From assembly GCF_047948215.1 (NCBI RefSeq), contig NC_134457.1:88856898-88920897 (forward strand): a DNA stretch of 64,000 bases. The letters run 5' to 3'. Positions 11,691-24,539 of the stretch are shown here, piece by piece; within the stretch, counting starts at the first letter, position 1; every line of letters begins with the position of its first letter. The notes under the pieces were generated by a model. The model ran no database searches, was not told the DNA's origin, and was given only the letters and a program-made list of their open reading frames with translations. Source of the DNA: Lycorma delicatula. Lineage: Eukaryota > Arthropoda > Insecta > Hemiptera > Fulgoridae. Both the position numbers and the translations under genes were made by a program.

Positions 11691-14286
11691 TGTTCTACAG
11701 TCATTTGTCTTTTTAATTTTTGAAAAACGCTCATAAAAGAAATAATACATATTTTGAAAATAAATCTAGTTCACTCTTGTCAATATAGTTTGCTTTGTTT
11801 AAATACGAAAATGATGTATTTATTTTTATTTAAAATATGCTAAAAAATATTCACGAATAAAAAACTTAAATTATTATTCATTTATTTAAATTAAACTGTA
11901 ATATTAATTTAATATCAATAAAAATATTAACAATTCAATATCTCGTTTTTAAATTATTTATTCTGCTGTTACTCAACAGTTCAAAGAAATATTATCTTTT
12001 ACTGTTATAAAGGAAATATAATTCATACCAGATAAAAACTAGTTCCGTTAATTGTATATAATACTAGCTAACTCTCATTTTAATTGTATTTTTCCACTTA
12101 ATTTAATTTAAATGCAGTGTTACAAGTGACGAGGGTAATATTTTCTTTTTTATGATAATGAAAAATGCATACTCATACGTGTGCAGTCATTCGATTACAA
12201 AAGATTTATGAGTATTATAATGGAACTTTTCGTTCAGAATATAAATCATACATATAAAACCCACAGTTGATTAAATATAAAATCTAATTCCGTCTCTAGT
12301 TATACACAGGACATTATATATCGAAGTTTTCTCAAAATTCCAAGTACTAATCACGTACACCCTTACTCAACTCTTAAATCTACAAAAATCTACTTTTGTT
12401 AGTAATAAGTTTTTTTAATTATTATAATTCTATGTAAAGGTTCTGAAAGTTTTTCTGTTTACAATTAATATTCTATACGTAATGGAATTTGAAAAAAGTA
12501 AATTGTGAAAGAATTTAAAATTGTAATAATTTTTTTTATATATCCAACTCTTAACCTACTTGGAGAAACTATGTGTTCGTTTACATTCTTTAAGTAACAT
12601 ACTTTATATTAAAAAAAACGTTTATGATTAAAATTATAAAGTGATTTTTCTTGTTTTTTTCCACTATCGTAAGTAACTGAATGCCAACATTATTTTTTTA
12701 AATCAAATAATGTTATAAAATATTTGTGTTGTTTATGTAAAAGATAAAGTAAAGTGATTTTTTATTATCTCTTCCATTTTAGATAATGTTTAATAATTTA
12801 ATGAATTTCTGACAGCTTCTTTCTCTTGATTGCCTTACATTTATGTTTTAAAATGTTTTTTTTTTTTTAATCTGCCATAATGAATAGCAAAGAGGGAACA
12901 TTTACCGAGAAGTGAATAAGTCAGTGGTAAATTCCCATAAAATATATTTTCCATTTTCCGATAACGCTACATGTAGTACCAAAACATTAGTTTTGATAAT
13001 TAAATTTGGCGTATAACATTCAGAAAGTATATCACACTTTTTATATATTGATTATTATTATTAATCTCCCTTTCTCGTCTGTTTTGAACGCTTTAGCAGA
13101 GATCTTTGCTTTATCAGAACGCACGGTAATAAGTATTTTACATCATTGGTTTAGGTGATAGACATACCTTTTCGTCTTTTACTTTTTAACTGTCTTTTAA
13201 TTCAAAGTTTATATATTCTAGCATTTTGATGAAGTTTTTTGCATTTTGATGAAGATCTCTCCGAAATCGCTCAACACAAAGGAAAAGGGGAGATTAATCA
13301 TTTTTATTTTTCTTATAACTTCAAAAACTTTGGTTAAACATATCTTTACAAGCTTAAAAACTTAATTAGTAACAAAACTAAAACCACTTTATTAACTCCA
13401 ATTAAAATATTTTTTCTATCATGTGTCAAAAAATATTTAAACGAACAATTTATAATTATTATTATAATGATATCTCTACTAAGAAAAATCATACTTCTTG
13501 CAAATTGTGATAATATCCATAATCGCACGCAGGAGTACACTCGACTTACATAGTTTAACCATACTCAAATATACACAATAAAGAAATTTTCAAGTATTTA
13601 TTTTTTTTAATATATTAATTTAATAAAACATTGCTTAATTAAAACGTTTCCAAAACATTGTTATTTTATTAAAAAATTATATCCGGTTGTTAAAACAGAA
13701 ATAAAATTACATTACTGTATGAAAAAAATGAATCAATTTCTTCATTTGTCAATCTAAATAATCAATTTTTAACAATAAACTTAAAGATTTGCAAAACTAA
13801 AAAAATAATACTATTTAAACAATGTTAATAATAATGATAAAACGGTTTTATTTGTACGAGAGCAGTAGGATCGAGAGGTCCTGACCATTTTCCAGTTAGT
13901 ATTTTAGATTATATACAGTTCCAACCGGAACTGTATATTATCTACATCAGCAACTTCCCCTCAATTCCCATTTATTATGAAAAATATGATAAGCATTTAT
14001 TTTTTAATATGATAATATGAAATATTATCATATTTTATTATTATAAAATGTGATAATATGTAAAGATAAATAAACAACTTAAAATAATAATAATAATAAT
14101 GATAATAATAAGCAATAAATTAATGAAGATTTGTTTTTATAAAACATGTAATGTTCGTTAAGTTTGGCGACTTTTAATAATTTTCCAACCGTTGAAGGTA
14201 GAAAGATTAAATTTAACATATACCCCTCTAAACGATCTACTTTTTCGGCATGAAACAATATATACCCCACATATCAACGGGATTCC
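11691..14286. other. AT-rich non-coding, no gene seen
   Basis: No reading frame or repeat family recognised. It contains the hairpin at 13911-13938 and ATAATA-rich palindromic sequence around 14000-14055. Confidence 0.6.
13911..13938. repeat. Perfect 12-bp hairpin
   Basis: ATATACAGTTCC at 13911-13922, loop AACC, then GGAACTGTATAT at 13927-13938. No neighbouring gene. Confidence 0.75.
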
Positions 14287-14521
14287 TATGAAATACAACT
14301 TAAAAATTCTAAACACAAAGGACAGATGATTTTAAAAGGCAGTAAAAAAAAGACTTAAAAATATTTGGACTGCAATAATCCTAAATAAAATAGCAGTCAT
14401 TTAATGGTATTTTTTACAGTTATTTTCGAAAGGGGTCTACAGTAAGTACTGTAGATCCCTTTTCACTGCCTTTTAAAGTCATCTGCCCTTTCCATTTAGA
14501 ATTGTATAGTTGTATTTCATA
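14287..14521. mobile_element. Small inverted-repeat element (MITE-like), 235 bp
   Basis: The left arm 14287-14343 and the right arm 14465-14521 are inverted copies with a modest number of mismatches. Both run TATGAAATACAAC, then ATTCTAAA, then AGATGA, then TTTAAAAGGCAGT when read inward. The similarity stops abruptly at the outer ends. Inside is a second imperfect inverted repeat (GGGGTCTACAG / CTGTAGATCCC, about 14434-14459). It has no coding capacity. The length and TIR layout suit a MITE; superfamily unknown. Confidence 0.75.
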
Positions 14522-14934
14522 TCGAAAAAACTTGTCTCATACAAAAAAAAAACTTCAAACTTAAATTAAGGGTTAAATTTAATGAGTTTTAACCTGAAAA
14601 AACTAATTGAATAAAAGAGGTCTCAAATCTGTATCTTTAGTAATTTTTTAGAAAATTATTGTAAAACAAAAAAATCGTCACAAACAATTTTTTTTTGACT
14701 TACAACATAGTTAGATTTACCAGTAAACAATAATAACGTTACAAATTCCAAGAACTTCGATAAGGCTTCATTTTACTGTTGGGGCAAAAATCAGGGAGAA
14801 ATGTTTTGCAATCTGTAACTCGAAAACGAGTCGTTTCTAGATCCAAATTTATATGAACGGTTTGCTTTATTTTCACTTGTAAACCTGAAACTCATTTCCC
14901 ATTTCTTCGTGAGACACTCTGTTGTGTGTGTTGG

Positions 14935-14974
<40 letters not shown>

Positions 14975-16561
14975 ATATTAGAGTCCATTAAGAAAGAAAT
15001 AATCTGTTTATAGTATTTTTATAGTAATTTAATGTTTATTCATCGTATTAACAAAACATAAAATTCTGTTCGTTTTTATAAAAAATTTTTATGTTTTTTT
15101 AATTCTTTTTATTAAAAATCTCCAATGAAATTTTCAAATAAGAACTCAATTATACGTGTGAATTAAAATACCAATCTACATAAAAAAGAAAGTAAATTAT
15201 TAAACCGTAAAAGAACTAAAGACAACTTAGAAGACAATTAGAAATGTCTCTAATGTTTGTTTATTTATTTTTGTCATGGTATATTGTTACAAATGTACTC
15301 ATTTTACTTGAAACTAAAATAAATATGTCTCCGTGAATTTATTATTATTATCTTTTTTAATGTACGATGTTAATCTAAGATAAAAAATAAAATTAGATAC
15401 AATAGTAGGTTAATGAAAGAAAAGTGCTATGTAAAATTTCTAATAAAGTACTCTTTTTATATTATCACATTTAAACAATTATATTCATAATATTAATAAT
15501 CTTAACAATAATAATAACAAATTTTATAAATACAGTTGAAATTATTAAATAGAAAAAAACGTCTTGTACTAGTAATTATAGTTGACGACACATCATCTGT
15601 TAATACATCCTTCATAATTATGGAGATTCACTACTGAAACAAAGAAAAAAATCCATAATTTTTTTTTTACTACAGATCTGTTAAATATGTATAAAAATTA
15701 TAAAATAATATTTATTAGATTGAAAAAGTGAGTGAAACCCTTACTTTGTTAGTAGATCTTTTTATGAATTCTCTTCCTGCACTAATAGTTCAGCACTTGT
15801 ACGAGATCCAGTACCGTACAGATTAGTTATATAATTTTTCTGTGGAAATCCGGTCTACGTAGATACTTCTACATTCAGGAAATTCTTGTCAGCGTCTGTC
15901 TTGGACCTCGCAAGCCCACTGATATATCTACATACTATTGTTATAATAATAAATCGGAAGTTACATATTACTTCAAGTTCAGTAACAGGAAGTTAAATCC
16001 CGTTCCTTAATCTAAAATTTAAACATAACTTAACTGCTTTATTTAAGTCTTTTAATAAATGTATCGATATAAATTACTAATTTTTCCATTCCCTACTGTT
16101 ATAGCGTTTTATAAAGAGAAAATATTTGTATGAATAAAAAAAATAATTCCTTGTGGATTATTTTTGTATTTTTCGGGTTTTTAAGATTCCCTTAATCTAA
16201 CAATAAAAAATTTAGTGACATAATTTCTCATCTGTACATTTGCGTTTAGCATCTATTTTGTTTTATATTTGTGAAAAAGATTTAAATAAAATTTCTTTTG
16301 GTATCTTTTGGGGGAATTGGCTATATTACTTTTTTTTTAATTCAGACAAATGAAGGGGTTGTTGATGTAGGGTTATTTATCCGAAAGGGTTGGATTCATA
16401 CAAATTTTACTACTATGGTTTTTTTTTTTTTTTTAATTTACAATAAAAGTAGAATTTAAAAACAAATAAAATTGAATTAGCATCAGTTGACAAGAAATAT
16501 TTACGTTAAAAAATCTATTTCGTATAACGTTAAATTTAAACATTACAATACACCGATAAAA
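14522..16561. other. AT-rich non-coding with one foldback-type end
   Basis: No gene seen. About 14765-14931 resembles the right arm of the foldback at 58.2-59.1 kb (GCTTCATTTTACT, then a TTTTGCAA block) and ends in CACTCTGTT, whose complement is AACAGAGTG. No partner arm was found upstream, so it is listed as a single-ended relative. A GT repeat follows directly. Confidence 0.5.
14921..14971. repeat. (GT)n microsatellite
   Basis: About 50 bases of GT dinucleotides with a few interruptions (GTTGGT, GCGT). Confidence 0.95.
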
Positions 16562-16990
16562 CCTGAATGTTTATATTCAGAAGAACATTGAAGCTAGTAA
16601 ATAAATCAAGAATTGAAAAAATCTTTAAAAACGAAAGGAAAATATTAAGCCCAAGATGGAGAGATAAAAATATACTAAGGTCAAATGATGAGTTACATCA
16701 GAAATTTGAAAAAATTACAATTTACTAAAAAAGATAATGCTTATTTGGACATTTAAAACAAAAAATAAACTATTTCTAAAATCTTAAGAACAAATCTCAT
16801 TGGTTTAAAGAAAAGGAGAAAAAATTCAAAGAAATAGATTTAAACGAAGAGGAAAATATATAATAGAGAAATATTTAGAAACAAAAATACTTAATCTACA
16901 GTTAACAGGAAAAATAAAGTAGAGTGATTGAAACCTAGAACATAAGAACAAAACGAACTCAAAGTTCGAATGTTCTCAAAATTCAGAATG
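16562..16990 (+). mobile_element. Non-LTR retrotransposon relic, post-RT C-terminal region
   Basis: Plus-strand translation gives CLYSEETLKLVNKSRIEKIF, then FKNERKILSPRWRDKN, LRSNDELHQKFEKITIY, a degraded FGHLKQ, and KNKSHWFKEKEKKFKEIDLN followed by EEENI. This order (kinase-like KRK linker, RSN-EL, EIEKIT, YGHL, WFKEIEKD) is the familiar tail of an arthropod non-LTR retrotransposon ORF that follows the reverse transcriptase. One related fragment lies at 32.6-33.6 kb on the other strand. Stops and a deletion around 16725-16740 show it is inactive. The upstream polymerase region is absent. Confidence 0.65.
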
Positions 16991-17779
16991 ACAAAATATT
17001 GGTAACACATCAAAGGAAAAAAACAAAATGTTAAATAAAATTGTTTTTCACGTGGTTAGTAGAAAACCACACAGAAAGATTCTTCAAAAAACTAACGAAA
17101 AAACTTTTAAATATATTATTTTGAAGTTGGCGCCAGAAAAAAAATAATAATCTTTTTTATTATTTATTATCAATTTTTTTTCATTTATTTCCCAGTTTTT
17201 TAAAGTATATATATATAAAAATTATTTTATTTTCATTTAAAATGTAAGTATGGCTACAATAAACGAGCCTGTTTAATAAAGAATCAGTTTGTAAAAAACA
17301 CGTAGATTTCACGTTATGGTGTTTTATCTTAATAAAATTAAGAAAGAGAATACACGGAAACTGCGAAACCGAAAGAAAAATACATAGAGAAACCAAAAAT
17401 AAATTAAAATATTTTCTATTGTTGGAATATAACCTGCACTAAATTTCTGTTGGTACATTTTCAACTAATTTTCTTGAATTACTGTATTTAAATTCTATGG
17501 TTATTATATTACTGTTTTAAAGTAAAAGTAAAGTCGGTTAAAAAATAAATAAAAATAGTGTCAGAAATAAAATTGGAAATTACGGCTAAAAAGTGCGATG
17601 AAAAGTTTTTTATAAAGTTTTTCTGGTATAACAACTGAATCTTGTACATTATATAAACAAAATTAAGTAAAGATGTAAGTGTAAAGATTATTACCGAGTA
17701 AAATTGTATCGCTCAAGGTTAAATTAACTGAAAATATATGAAAGTTTTACATTACCAGCATTTTATTATCAAAGTAAAT
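16991..17779. other. AT-rich non-coding
   Basis: No supportable feature. A short minus-strand frame at 17181-17396 has biased AT-rich codons only. Confidence 0.6.
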
Positions 17780-17850
17780 ATGTATAATACCACATCCTGA
17801 CTGGGTAGGGAATTGAACCGGGTATTCATTCTTCAGATAACAAATAATGA
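17780..17850 (-). mobile_element. SINE fragment with B box
   Basis: On the minus strand the sequence reads GGTTCAATTCCC, then CAGTCAGGATGTGG. This is the B-box part of the tRNA-derived SINE head seen intact at 18.3 and 49.0 kb (GGTTCGAACCC, then GTCAGGCGTGGC). The A box and tail are missing. Confidence 0.55.
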
Positions 17851-18214
17851 AAAGATACAAAGAAAATTATTATTTTATTTAATAAATTGGGATAACTTAA
17901 CGAACATATAAAAAATTATTTCCTTTTTGATAAAGTTTAAGTTGAAGAACTAATCGATTTTTTACACACACATATCGATACGTGAAATGGTTTTATTTTA
18001 CATAACAACAAAGATAGTAAAAAATGTTTACATAAATTATCTAATCTAAAATTTTATTGTAATTCAATTTTTACATTAATCTGTCATTTACTATTGAAAT
18101 ATTTTATAGGCTTACTCGTATGAAGGGATCATTCATTTTTTACTATCAGAATGTCTTTTTCCTTATCACCGTCAAAGTTTAGAAAGTTGTAAACATATAG
18201 ATACGCAGTAATCT

Positions 18215-18385
18215 ACTTTTTTTTAGCCTCCAGGACCACGGTTAGGTATTACTTCAGAGGATGAGAAGAAATAACAGTTTTTTGCAGCGTGCGAAAATGC
18301 CACGCCTGACCGGGTTTCGAACCTGGAACCTCCGGATGAAAGGCCGAAACGATACCGTTTGCGCCACGCCGGCTGGCATATAGTA
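18215..18385 (-). mobile_element. tRNA-derived SINE (family B), nearly complete
   Basis: Read on the minus strand: a tRNA-like head with an A-box-like GTGGCGCAAACGGTA, a B box GGTTCGAAACCC, then GTCAGGCGTGGCATTTTCGC, and a 3' tail with CATCCTCTGAAGTAATACCT and a GGAGGCTAAAAAAA end. It cannot be a working tRNA because no cloverleaf closes and the sequence runs on into an unrelated tail. The tail is the same as that of SINE family A in this window. The minus-strand frame that crosses it (18249-18662) is a chance frame. Confidence 0.8.
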
Positions 18386-19685
18386 GTACTTCTCTTCTAC
18401 TTTTGCTGTCTGAAGTATCGTTGGCAATCTTTAACAGAGTGGAGGGGTTAGTGTGTCGCGTCAACGATATATTCCTTGTGCCACCACCCGTCAAGCAAGC
18501 CATCCCCACCATCTTCATCAACCGAGCTTTCTTTCTTAAACTTTGATGAATAATAATCAACTTAATTAAATTATTTGATGCAGTTAATTGGTGGAAATTT
18601 GTCGATTCAATTTCAAATAATTTCGATGTATTATGTTTGGGAAAATTAAAATTCAGTAACAAGTTTCTCTTGAAAAAACTTGTATGATTTTGAGGGAAGA
18701 TGAGTCCATAAATTTCTCATAGTGATAAAAATTGTCATAAGATTTTCAAATGCAAATATACTACGGATGTGGGATAATGAATTACTAGATTCAGATTTTT
18801 ATCTTACTGGAGATTGGAGAAAAACAAAGGATATAAACATATTTCAGATATTCCTGATTGTTTAATAATTTCGTATTTGCTTTTAGTTGTTTTTAATCTT
18901 ATTTTTAAAAAAGAAGCGATTCTCAATTATATCGATATGTATTTAAATTTATTTTTATGTATATTTAAGGCTTCAAGTCCTTCTTTTCAGGTTTTTTCTC
19001 TTTTTGACACAGAAAGTTCCAATGGTGGTTTTATTGAATTTTATTCTGCAGATAATTTAAGTGGAACATTTTTTTAAAAAAATATTGTTTGTTAATATAA
19101 AAAAAGAATTCGTTAATGCTGGACTACTGTTTGTAATGATATATAATAATATTCTGATACTAATAATATTTTCCTAAAAGATTTTAGAAAATTACTTTGA
19201 ACTTACTTAAAAGAATATTAATTAACAAGAAAAACGTAATATACATTTATTTCCTCCAGACGATCTTAGCTTTCGGCTGCAGTTTATTTACAACGTTTTT
19301 TTAAAATTACTTTTCTTTTTTTATCACGATGGCGGTTTGTCCTGTGCATTTGTTACAAAAATCTTTATTTCAAAATAACAGTATTATTTTCTCCTACTCA
19401 ATAATATTTTAAATAAAAATAAAACTTAAAGATGATAAAAAGAGGTTTTTCTTTAAAAAAAAAAAAATAATAATAATAAATAAAGAATATACTTTATTCA
19501 TTCTTTTTTAAATTTCGACTTTTTTAAATCAACACCAAATTAAGAATACAGATTAAGAATCTGCTGAAGGTAAAAAACCCTCTCTACCCTCGGCAGATTC
19601 TGACTTAGGAGGAAAATACTTGTATTTTCTTCATCCAGTATATACCAATACAAATAATATTGTTTATTTGGTAGAAATATTGACA
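18386..19685. other. AT-rich non-coding
   Basis: No gene. An imperfect 15-bp hairpin (AATCTGCTGAAGGTA / TACCCTCGGCAGATT) lies at about 19557-19598. Confidence 0.55.
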
Positions 19686-19689
19686 GGAT

Positions 19690-20050
19690 TTGTGTAAACT
19701 GTAGTTTTTGTATGGTGATAAAAGATATGAAAATCTCCTAAGAGGTATTGAATTAACGTAAAAAAATTACGTAATTTTTACACATTGAGTAAAGTTGTGG
19801 TACGGAAACAATGGGGACCTTATATCCTCACTTCCTTGACCATTTGTAATCAAATTTAAATGCCCTGAATCTATTGACCTATTCTAATATAATTTTATAA
19901 TCTAATGACTCAGTGACCTTTATTATACAAAATATCATAAATATCGGTTAATTTAATCTGAAGATTTAAGTAAAACAATTTTAAAAAACAAAAAACAGTT
20001 ATTCCTCACCCCTGAATGAAATCAGGAGTGAATGAAAAACCCCTGAATGA
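19690..20050 (+). repeat. Diverged dispersed repeat, copy 1
   Basis: Shares ordered words with 20290-20540: GAGTAAA then TACGGAAA, then a TTCCTTG(G/A) block, an AATTTAA/ACTTAATACCCT block and the CCTGAAT/TATACAGAAATC region. Divergence is high. Probably an old interspersed repeat interrupted by the SINE at 20056. Confidence 0.45.
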
Positions 20051-20055
20051 ATTTT

Positions 20056-20190
20056 TCCGATCTCCGTGGCAGATTAGCTACTTCTCTGCCGTTCATCTGG
20101 AGGTTCCAGGTTCGAATCGCGGTCAGGCGTGGCATTTTCCATATCCCACCCATAAGCTTCAAGCTTATGTGGTGATGTCATCAAGCAAAA
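20056..20190 (+). mobile_element. tRNA-derived SINE (family B head, different tail)
   Basis: The plus strand carries CTCCGTGGCAGATTAGCTAC (A-box region, degraded), then AGGTTCCAGGTTCGAATCGC (B box), then GGTCAGGCGTGGCATTTTCC. Downstream is GTGGTGATGTCATCAAGC followed by A7, which looks like a poly-A-type end. The head matches the copies at 18.3 and 49.0 kb, but the tail differs, so this is another subfamily or a chimera. Confidence 0.75.
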
Positions 20191-20289
20191 AAATCGCCAA
20201 AATACATAACCAAAAATGGAATCATCCAATTATTACAAGAATAAGACTTTAAGCTCACAAAATAGATAAAAGGGTTTTTAGTCCCCACT

Positions 20290-20540
20290 TATTTTTGGGG
20301 GTGTGAATAAGTTCTAACATCAGAAAGTATCTCAAAGGTATCTGAAGGATGTTAAATTAGTGATAGAAGTGTACCTACACTGAGTAAAATGTAAGATACG
20401 GAAATAATAACAATGTTTCTGTTTCCCTGTTTCCTTGGAACAATTGTGACAAAACTTAATACCCTATATACAGAAATCATCGTGACAAATTTGATCCATC
20501 CAATCTGGAGGTATCAAGAAATAAAAGGCAAACACACATA
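20290..20540 (+). repeat. Diverged dispersed repeat, copy 2
   Basis: Partner of 19690-20050 (see there). No coding content. Confidence 0.4.
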
Positions 20541-22015
20541 CGTATCTATGAACTTCCACCTTTCCAGAATTTTTTAATGGTAAAATTCCGCTTTTTTTGT
20601 AAGAGAGAATTATGAAACATCAAAATCTTTAAAAATTCCGTCATGTAAAATTTGACTCCATTAGTATACTTTCCCTTATCTAGTGTACTGCAGAACTGTA
20701 CAGTATAAATATACAACCAGGAAAGTAAAGTATTATTTTTGAACTTTTTAGGACGCGTTTCTTTAATTATTGATTTAGTTTAATTTGTATGCCTAGACAA
20801 CTATTTAAAAGTATTCGGATATAAATTATATTCGCAACTTATTTAAAGTTAATTGATATTGAGTAACTTATTTGCTTAAATATCTTATGTAAAATCTATT
20901 ACCATCAATTAAAGTAAATGTTAATTTTTTTTTAATTTATCAGATAGTATTATTTAATACTTAATAGTTGTATATTTAGCTCATTTATGTTCTCAATGTT
21001 GTGGCAATTTTTTTTAGTGAAAGCAAATAGCGACATTTTTGACCTTCAATGAGACAGTTTTAAGATTTTCAAGGCCAAATGTTACATTATATTTTTAACT
21101 GTCGTACAGATAAAATAATGCGATCTGTTCTTACGTACAAATCTATCTTAATGACCTTTTAATTAGATTTCCTTTTTAGGAGACGAAACTGTTAACTTCT
21201 TCGCCATCTATTTACACTATGTTTTAATGTTTATGCCATATTTCATTCGCGTTTTGTTTTAACGCAATATACTATCGCTGTATTAACATGAAATACAAGA
21301 AATAACTTCTTTTTTTACTACTTAAAAGTTTACAACTATTAAGATGATGACTTCCATATAAAAAGAAGTTTATTGGGGAAAGAAAGTAAGCATTGTTCTT
21401 TTTTTATTTGCGAAGGACAAAGGTCACAAAAATTTTAATGAATAACTCTGATTATTTTTAAAACCTTATATTCTCAAACAATATGATTTTTTCCAGTGTT
21501 AATTACGACAGGAAAAACTTCATATAAACATATACATAATTTTATAAATAAAAAACTTAAAAATCTAACTACGGTCTAAGTGATGATTATTAGTTTATGT
21601 CAACGCCAATACAGGATAAACGAAATATTACATAACCCTGACTTCCTTAATCCATCGAAATGGGAAATTTGCTTTTAGGTTAGAACTAATGGGTGGGTTG
21701 GTAATGCTTCATCATAGCAAAAACGTATTCACAACTACCAAGAAATTTTTCCTATTTTGTCGTATCAGTGGCATGTACAAAAAAAAGACTGTCATGCGTT
21801 TTACACAGTCTCAACATGTATTTATTCTTGGAAAGTGTTTTTTTAAAAAACAATCCCAGGAAGTATTATAGTTCCAGTGTCCTAGTGTAGTGTTTTTTAT
21901 AGTCCCAGGAAGACTTTGGCTGTAGCTTTTCCTCGAACAAAAGTACCCAATAAGCCCACGATTTCAAGCATAATCACTAATTTTATAGGATTCGTAGGGT
22001 AAATGAAAGAAAACA
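20541..22015. other. AT-rich non-coding
   Basis: No gene or known repeat recognised. Confidence 0.6.
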
Positions 22016-22260
22016 GTCGAGAGTTCTAATGTTCAAATCCTAGTAAAGGCAGTTACTTTTATTCGGATTGAATATTAGATCGTGAATACAGGTGTTCTTT
22101 GGTGGTTGGGTTTCAATTAACCAAACATCTTAACAATGGTCGATCTGAGACTGTACAAGTCTAAACATCATTTATTTTTATACATATCAGCCTCATTCAT
22201 CCTCTGAAGTAATATCTTACGCTGGTTCCGGAGGTTAAACAGAAAAGAAAGAACAAAAAC
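22016..22260 (+). mobile_element. tRNA-derived SINE (family A), 5'-truncated
   Basis: Starts just before the B box (TTCAAATCCTAGTAAAGGC) and continues through AGATCGTGAATAC, GTTCTTTGGTGGTTGGGTTT, CAATTAACC, CGATCTGAGACTGTACAAG and the tail CATTCATCCTCTGAAGTAAT, then CCGGAGGTTAAACAG. The A-box part of the head is missing. Other copies are at 24.0, 31.0, 51.0 and 56.2 kb, all on the opposite strand. Confidence 0.85.
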
Positions 22261-22299
22261 GGTCCTGCCGGCCAACAGTTTCAAATGACAAATCGTTAG

Positions 22300-22975
22300 T
22301 ACGTGTTCGTACGTCCTTTGAAATATCTCTTTAAAAATCAGTAACAACGCTATCTCAGCAGATTAGAATGCCAAGCGGGAGTATCCACAACAGCCTCAAA
22401 GAAATTAATATCCGTATCGCATTCATGTCGTGCAAGAATTGTGAGAGGTCAATCATAGAAAAATATCTATTATTGCAAATGGTTTATATGTTTTATTTGA
22501 GGCAATTTTCGGATAACATTTTCTTTAGTAATTAGACGTTGGTTCTCATCTAGCTGGCCATGTAAACAGCCAGAACAACCGAGATCGGAATGTTGAGAAC
22601 CGTCACTTTTTCCACGAGACTATATGATATACAGAAAAAATCGGAGTTTGGTTTGCGATTTCTCGTAAAAAAATAGTCGGTTATTAGATTTTATCTGAAT
22701 GCTACCAGCAGATTACAACAGACTTCATAGCGCTACTGGAATATGAAGGCTATTGCAGCAAGACATGCAACAGCCCAAACAGTGAATAACATAATATTGC
22801 TGCTACATTAGTTCTTTGGGAAGAAACGTCACCTAGGATATCTCCCACGGATTTCTTTTTTGCCGTTATTTAAACGAAAACGTATTCAGAAATAATCCTC
22901 GCACAATTGAACGTCTCAAACGGAACAAAGTCAAAATATTCCGTATCAGTTTTGCAATCTCTAAAAGAGTGGCTG
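22300..22975 (+). pseudogene. DUF4817/Tc3-like DDE transposase pseudogene (copy 1)
   Basis: Plus-strand pieces in changing frames: PYRIHVVQEL near 22412, a degraded catalytic region near 22540, GVWFAISRKKIVGY near 22645, HATAQTVNN near 22765, FFGKKRHLGYLPRISF and NENVFRNNPRTIERLKRN near 22880. These follow the layout of a large insect group of Tc1/mariner-superfamily transposases often annotated as DUF4817 or Tc3-like. The order is HTH, PYR-VVQEL, SDEA-FHLSGYVN, GVWCAIS, QQDGATAHT, PPRSPDL and NNPRTI-ELK. The catalytic Asp motifs are not readable and many stops are present. It lies directly downstream of a SINE and ends in an A-run at 22983. Confidence 0.7.
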
Positions 22976-23964
22976 CTATCATAAAAAAAAAAAAAAAAAA
23001 CATGTAATGCTTGTATAGTTGCATTTGAATGACGATTCGAAATTTTATTATAACAAAATTAGTGTAAGTTATGAAATTATTTAATATTTATTTAATAACT
23101 TTTTATATATTGGATTCCCTAAATATTTTTGTTCTGTATGGGTTGTGTAACATTTCACTCGCTCTATAAAATGAGGAACCACTGAAAGTATATACTCATA
23201 AACTAATTGGCCAGGTGGTATTAAATGTGTAGATTAAGTAACCGGATCACGAATGTTAAAAAAACTGCCTCTATTTCCGGTCTATCAGGAAGAAAGATGT
23301 TCTACGCACCTGTATTTCAAAAAGAATTCAAGTACATTTAATTAAACAATAACTTTTAAAGGTTATAACCCCAATTAATTCGTTTCCTAAAGTAACTGTA
23401 AGAACAGAAACACATTTTTATAACTTCATTAACAGAGATTTAATTTATTATTATAACTATAAAATTATTATTAATAATAATTAATTGTTTTTATGTTTTA
23501 ATTTAAAAAGAATTAAAAATTCATTCAAAATTTCACAACTTTTATTCATATATTGATTTTATGTTTATTATAATTAAACATGTTATTTCTGGATATGATA
23601 AATACTTTTACGTCGTATTATTCAGATAAGATTTTAAGCTTTCCTGTTCCTTAATTTAAGATATCTTACTAAACAATGCTTCATTATCAATATTTATTGT
23701 TTCATTAATCAAGTTTCTTTAATATTTTTTTTTTTTTAATACAAACCCATTTTTCTCTGTTGATATTTTTATATTTATTTACATACTTATTGCCTTAAAA
23801 ATGTTTATTGGTTTTTTCAAACGTTGTAATGTTAACGATATCTTTTTGATACGCGCGCACATATTATAAAAAAAAGATTAGTCATTCAGTCGAGTTCAAC
23901 CCTTGGCGATTCCAATACCTTTGAATTTTCCTGGCAGTTTGCCATTGCCTTCTCAATACAATTA
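22976..23964. other. AT-rich non-coding
   Basis: Begins with an 18-base A run, then featureless AT-rich sequence. Confidence 0.6.
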
Positions 23965-24130
23965 ATTGAAACCCAAGCGTCAAAAGAACTCCAGTATTCA
24001 CAGTCTAGTATTCAAATCCATATAAAAGCAACAACTAACTTTACAAGGACTCAAACCTTAGAACTCTCGACTTCGAAAATCAATTGATTTTGCGATGACA
24101 AGTTTAACCACTATAATAACTCGGCGGGTT
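23965..24130 (-). mobile_element. tRNA-derived SINE (family A), head and middle
   Basis: On the minus strand the head region reads AGTGGTTAAA-like, then TTTTCGAAGTCGAGAGTTCT, then GGTTTGAGTCC (B box), a SINE body with GGATTTGAATACTAGACTG, and ends at TTGGGTTTCAATTAATTG. The 3' tail with the CCTCTGAAGTAAT motif is not found. Confidence 0.75.
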
Positions 24131-24539
24131 GAGTACATGATATATATATATATCATGTATTCACGTTTCTTTTTGTTAATTTTTTTTTCATTTTGAAATT
24201 TTAAATTAAGGTGGATAAGCTCTTTTTTTTTATATAATTTTTTTTTTTTGTTGGATTAATATCTTTTATCATTTTAAGTTCGTTGTAGATTAATTATTTA
24301 TTTTTTACTGGATTTAAATTAATTATTTTATTTTTAATTATGATTAAATTATTCGATTTAAAAATTTTAATTATGAATTAGGCAAGAAATAATTTCGCCT
24401 GTTTTATATATATATATATATACTAGCTTATTAAATCAACGCGACGCGCTCGCGTGGATTTTGGATGTGTACTTAGAATATTGTCAAAATGAACATTAAA
24501 TTTTTGTTACAATTCTACAACGAAGGCAAAGGAAAATTC
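24131..24539. other. TA-rich non-coding sequence flanking the mariner
   Basis: Contains TA microsatellites (24140-24155, 24406-24421). No terminal inverted repeat of the adjacent mariner was identified. Confidence 0.5.

Noticed and set aside
18249..18662. 137-codon minus-strand frame
   Set aside because: Runs through a tRNA-derived SINE; no domain and no coding-like composition.
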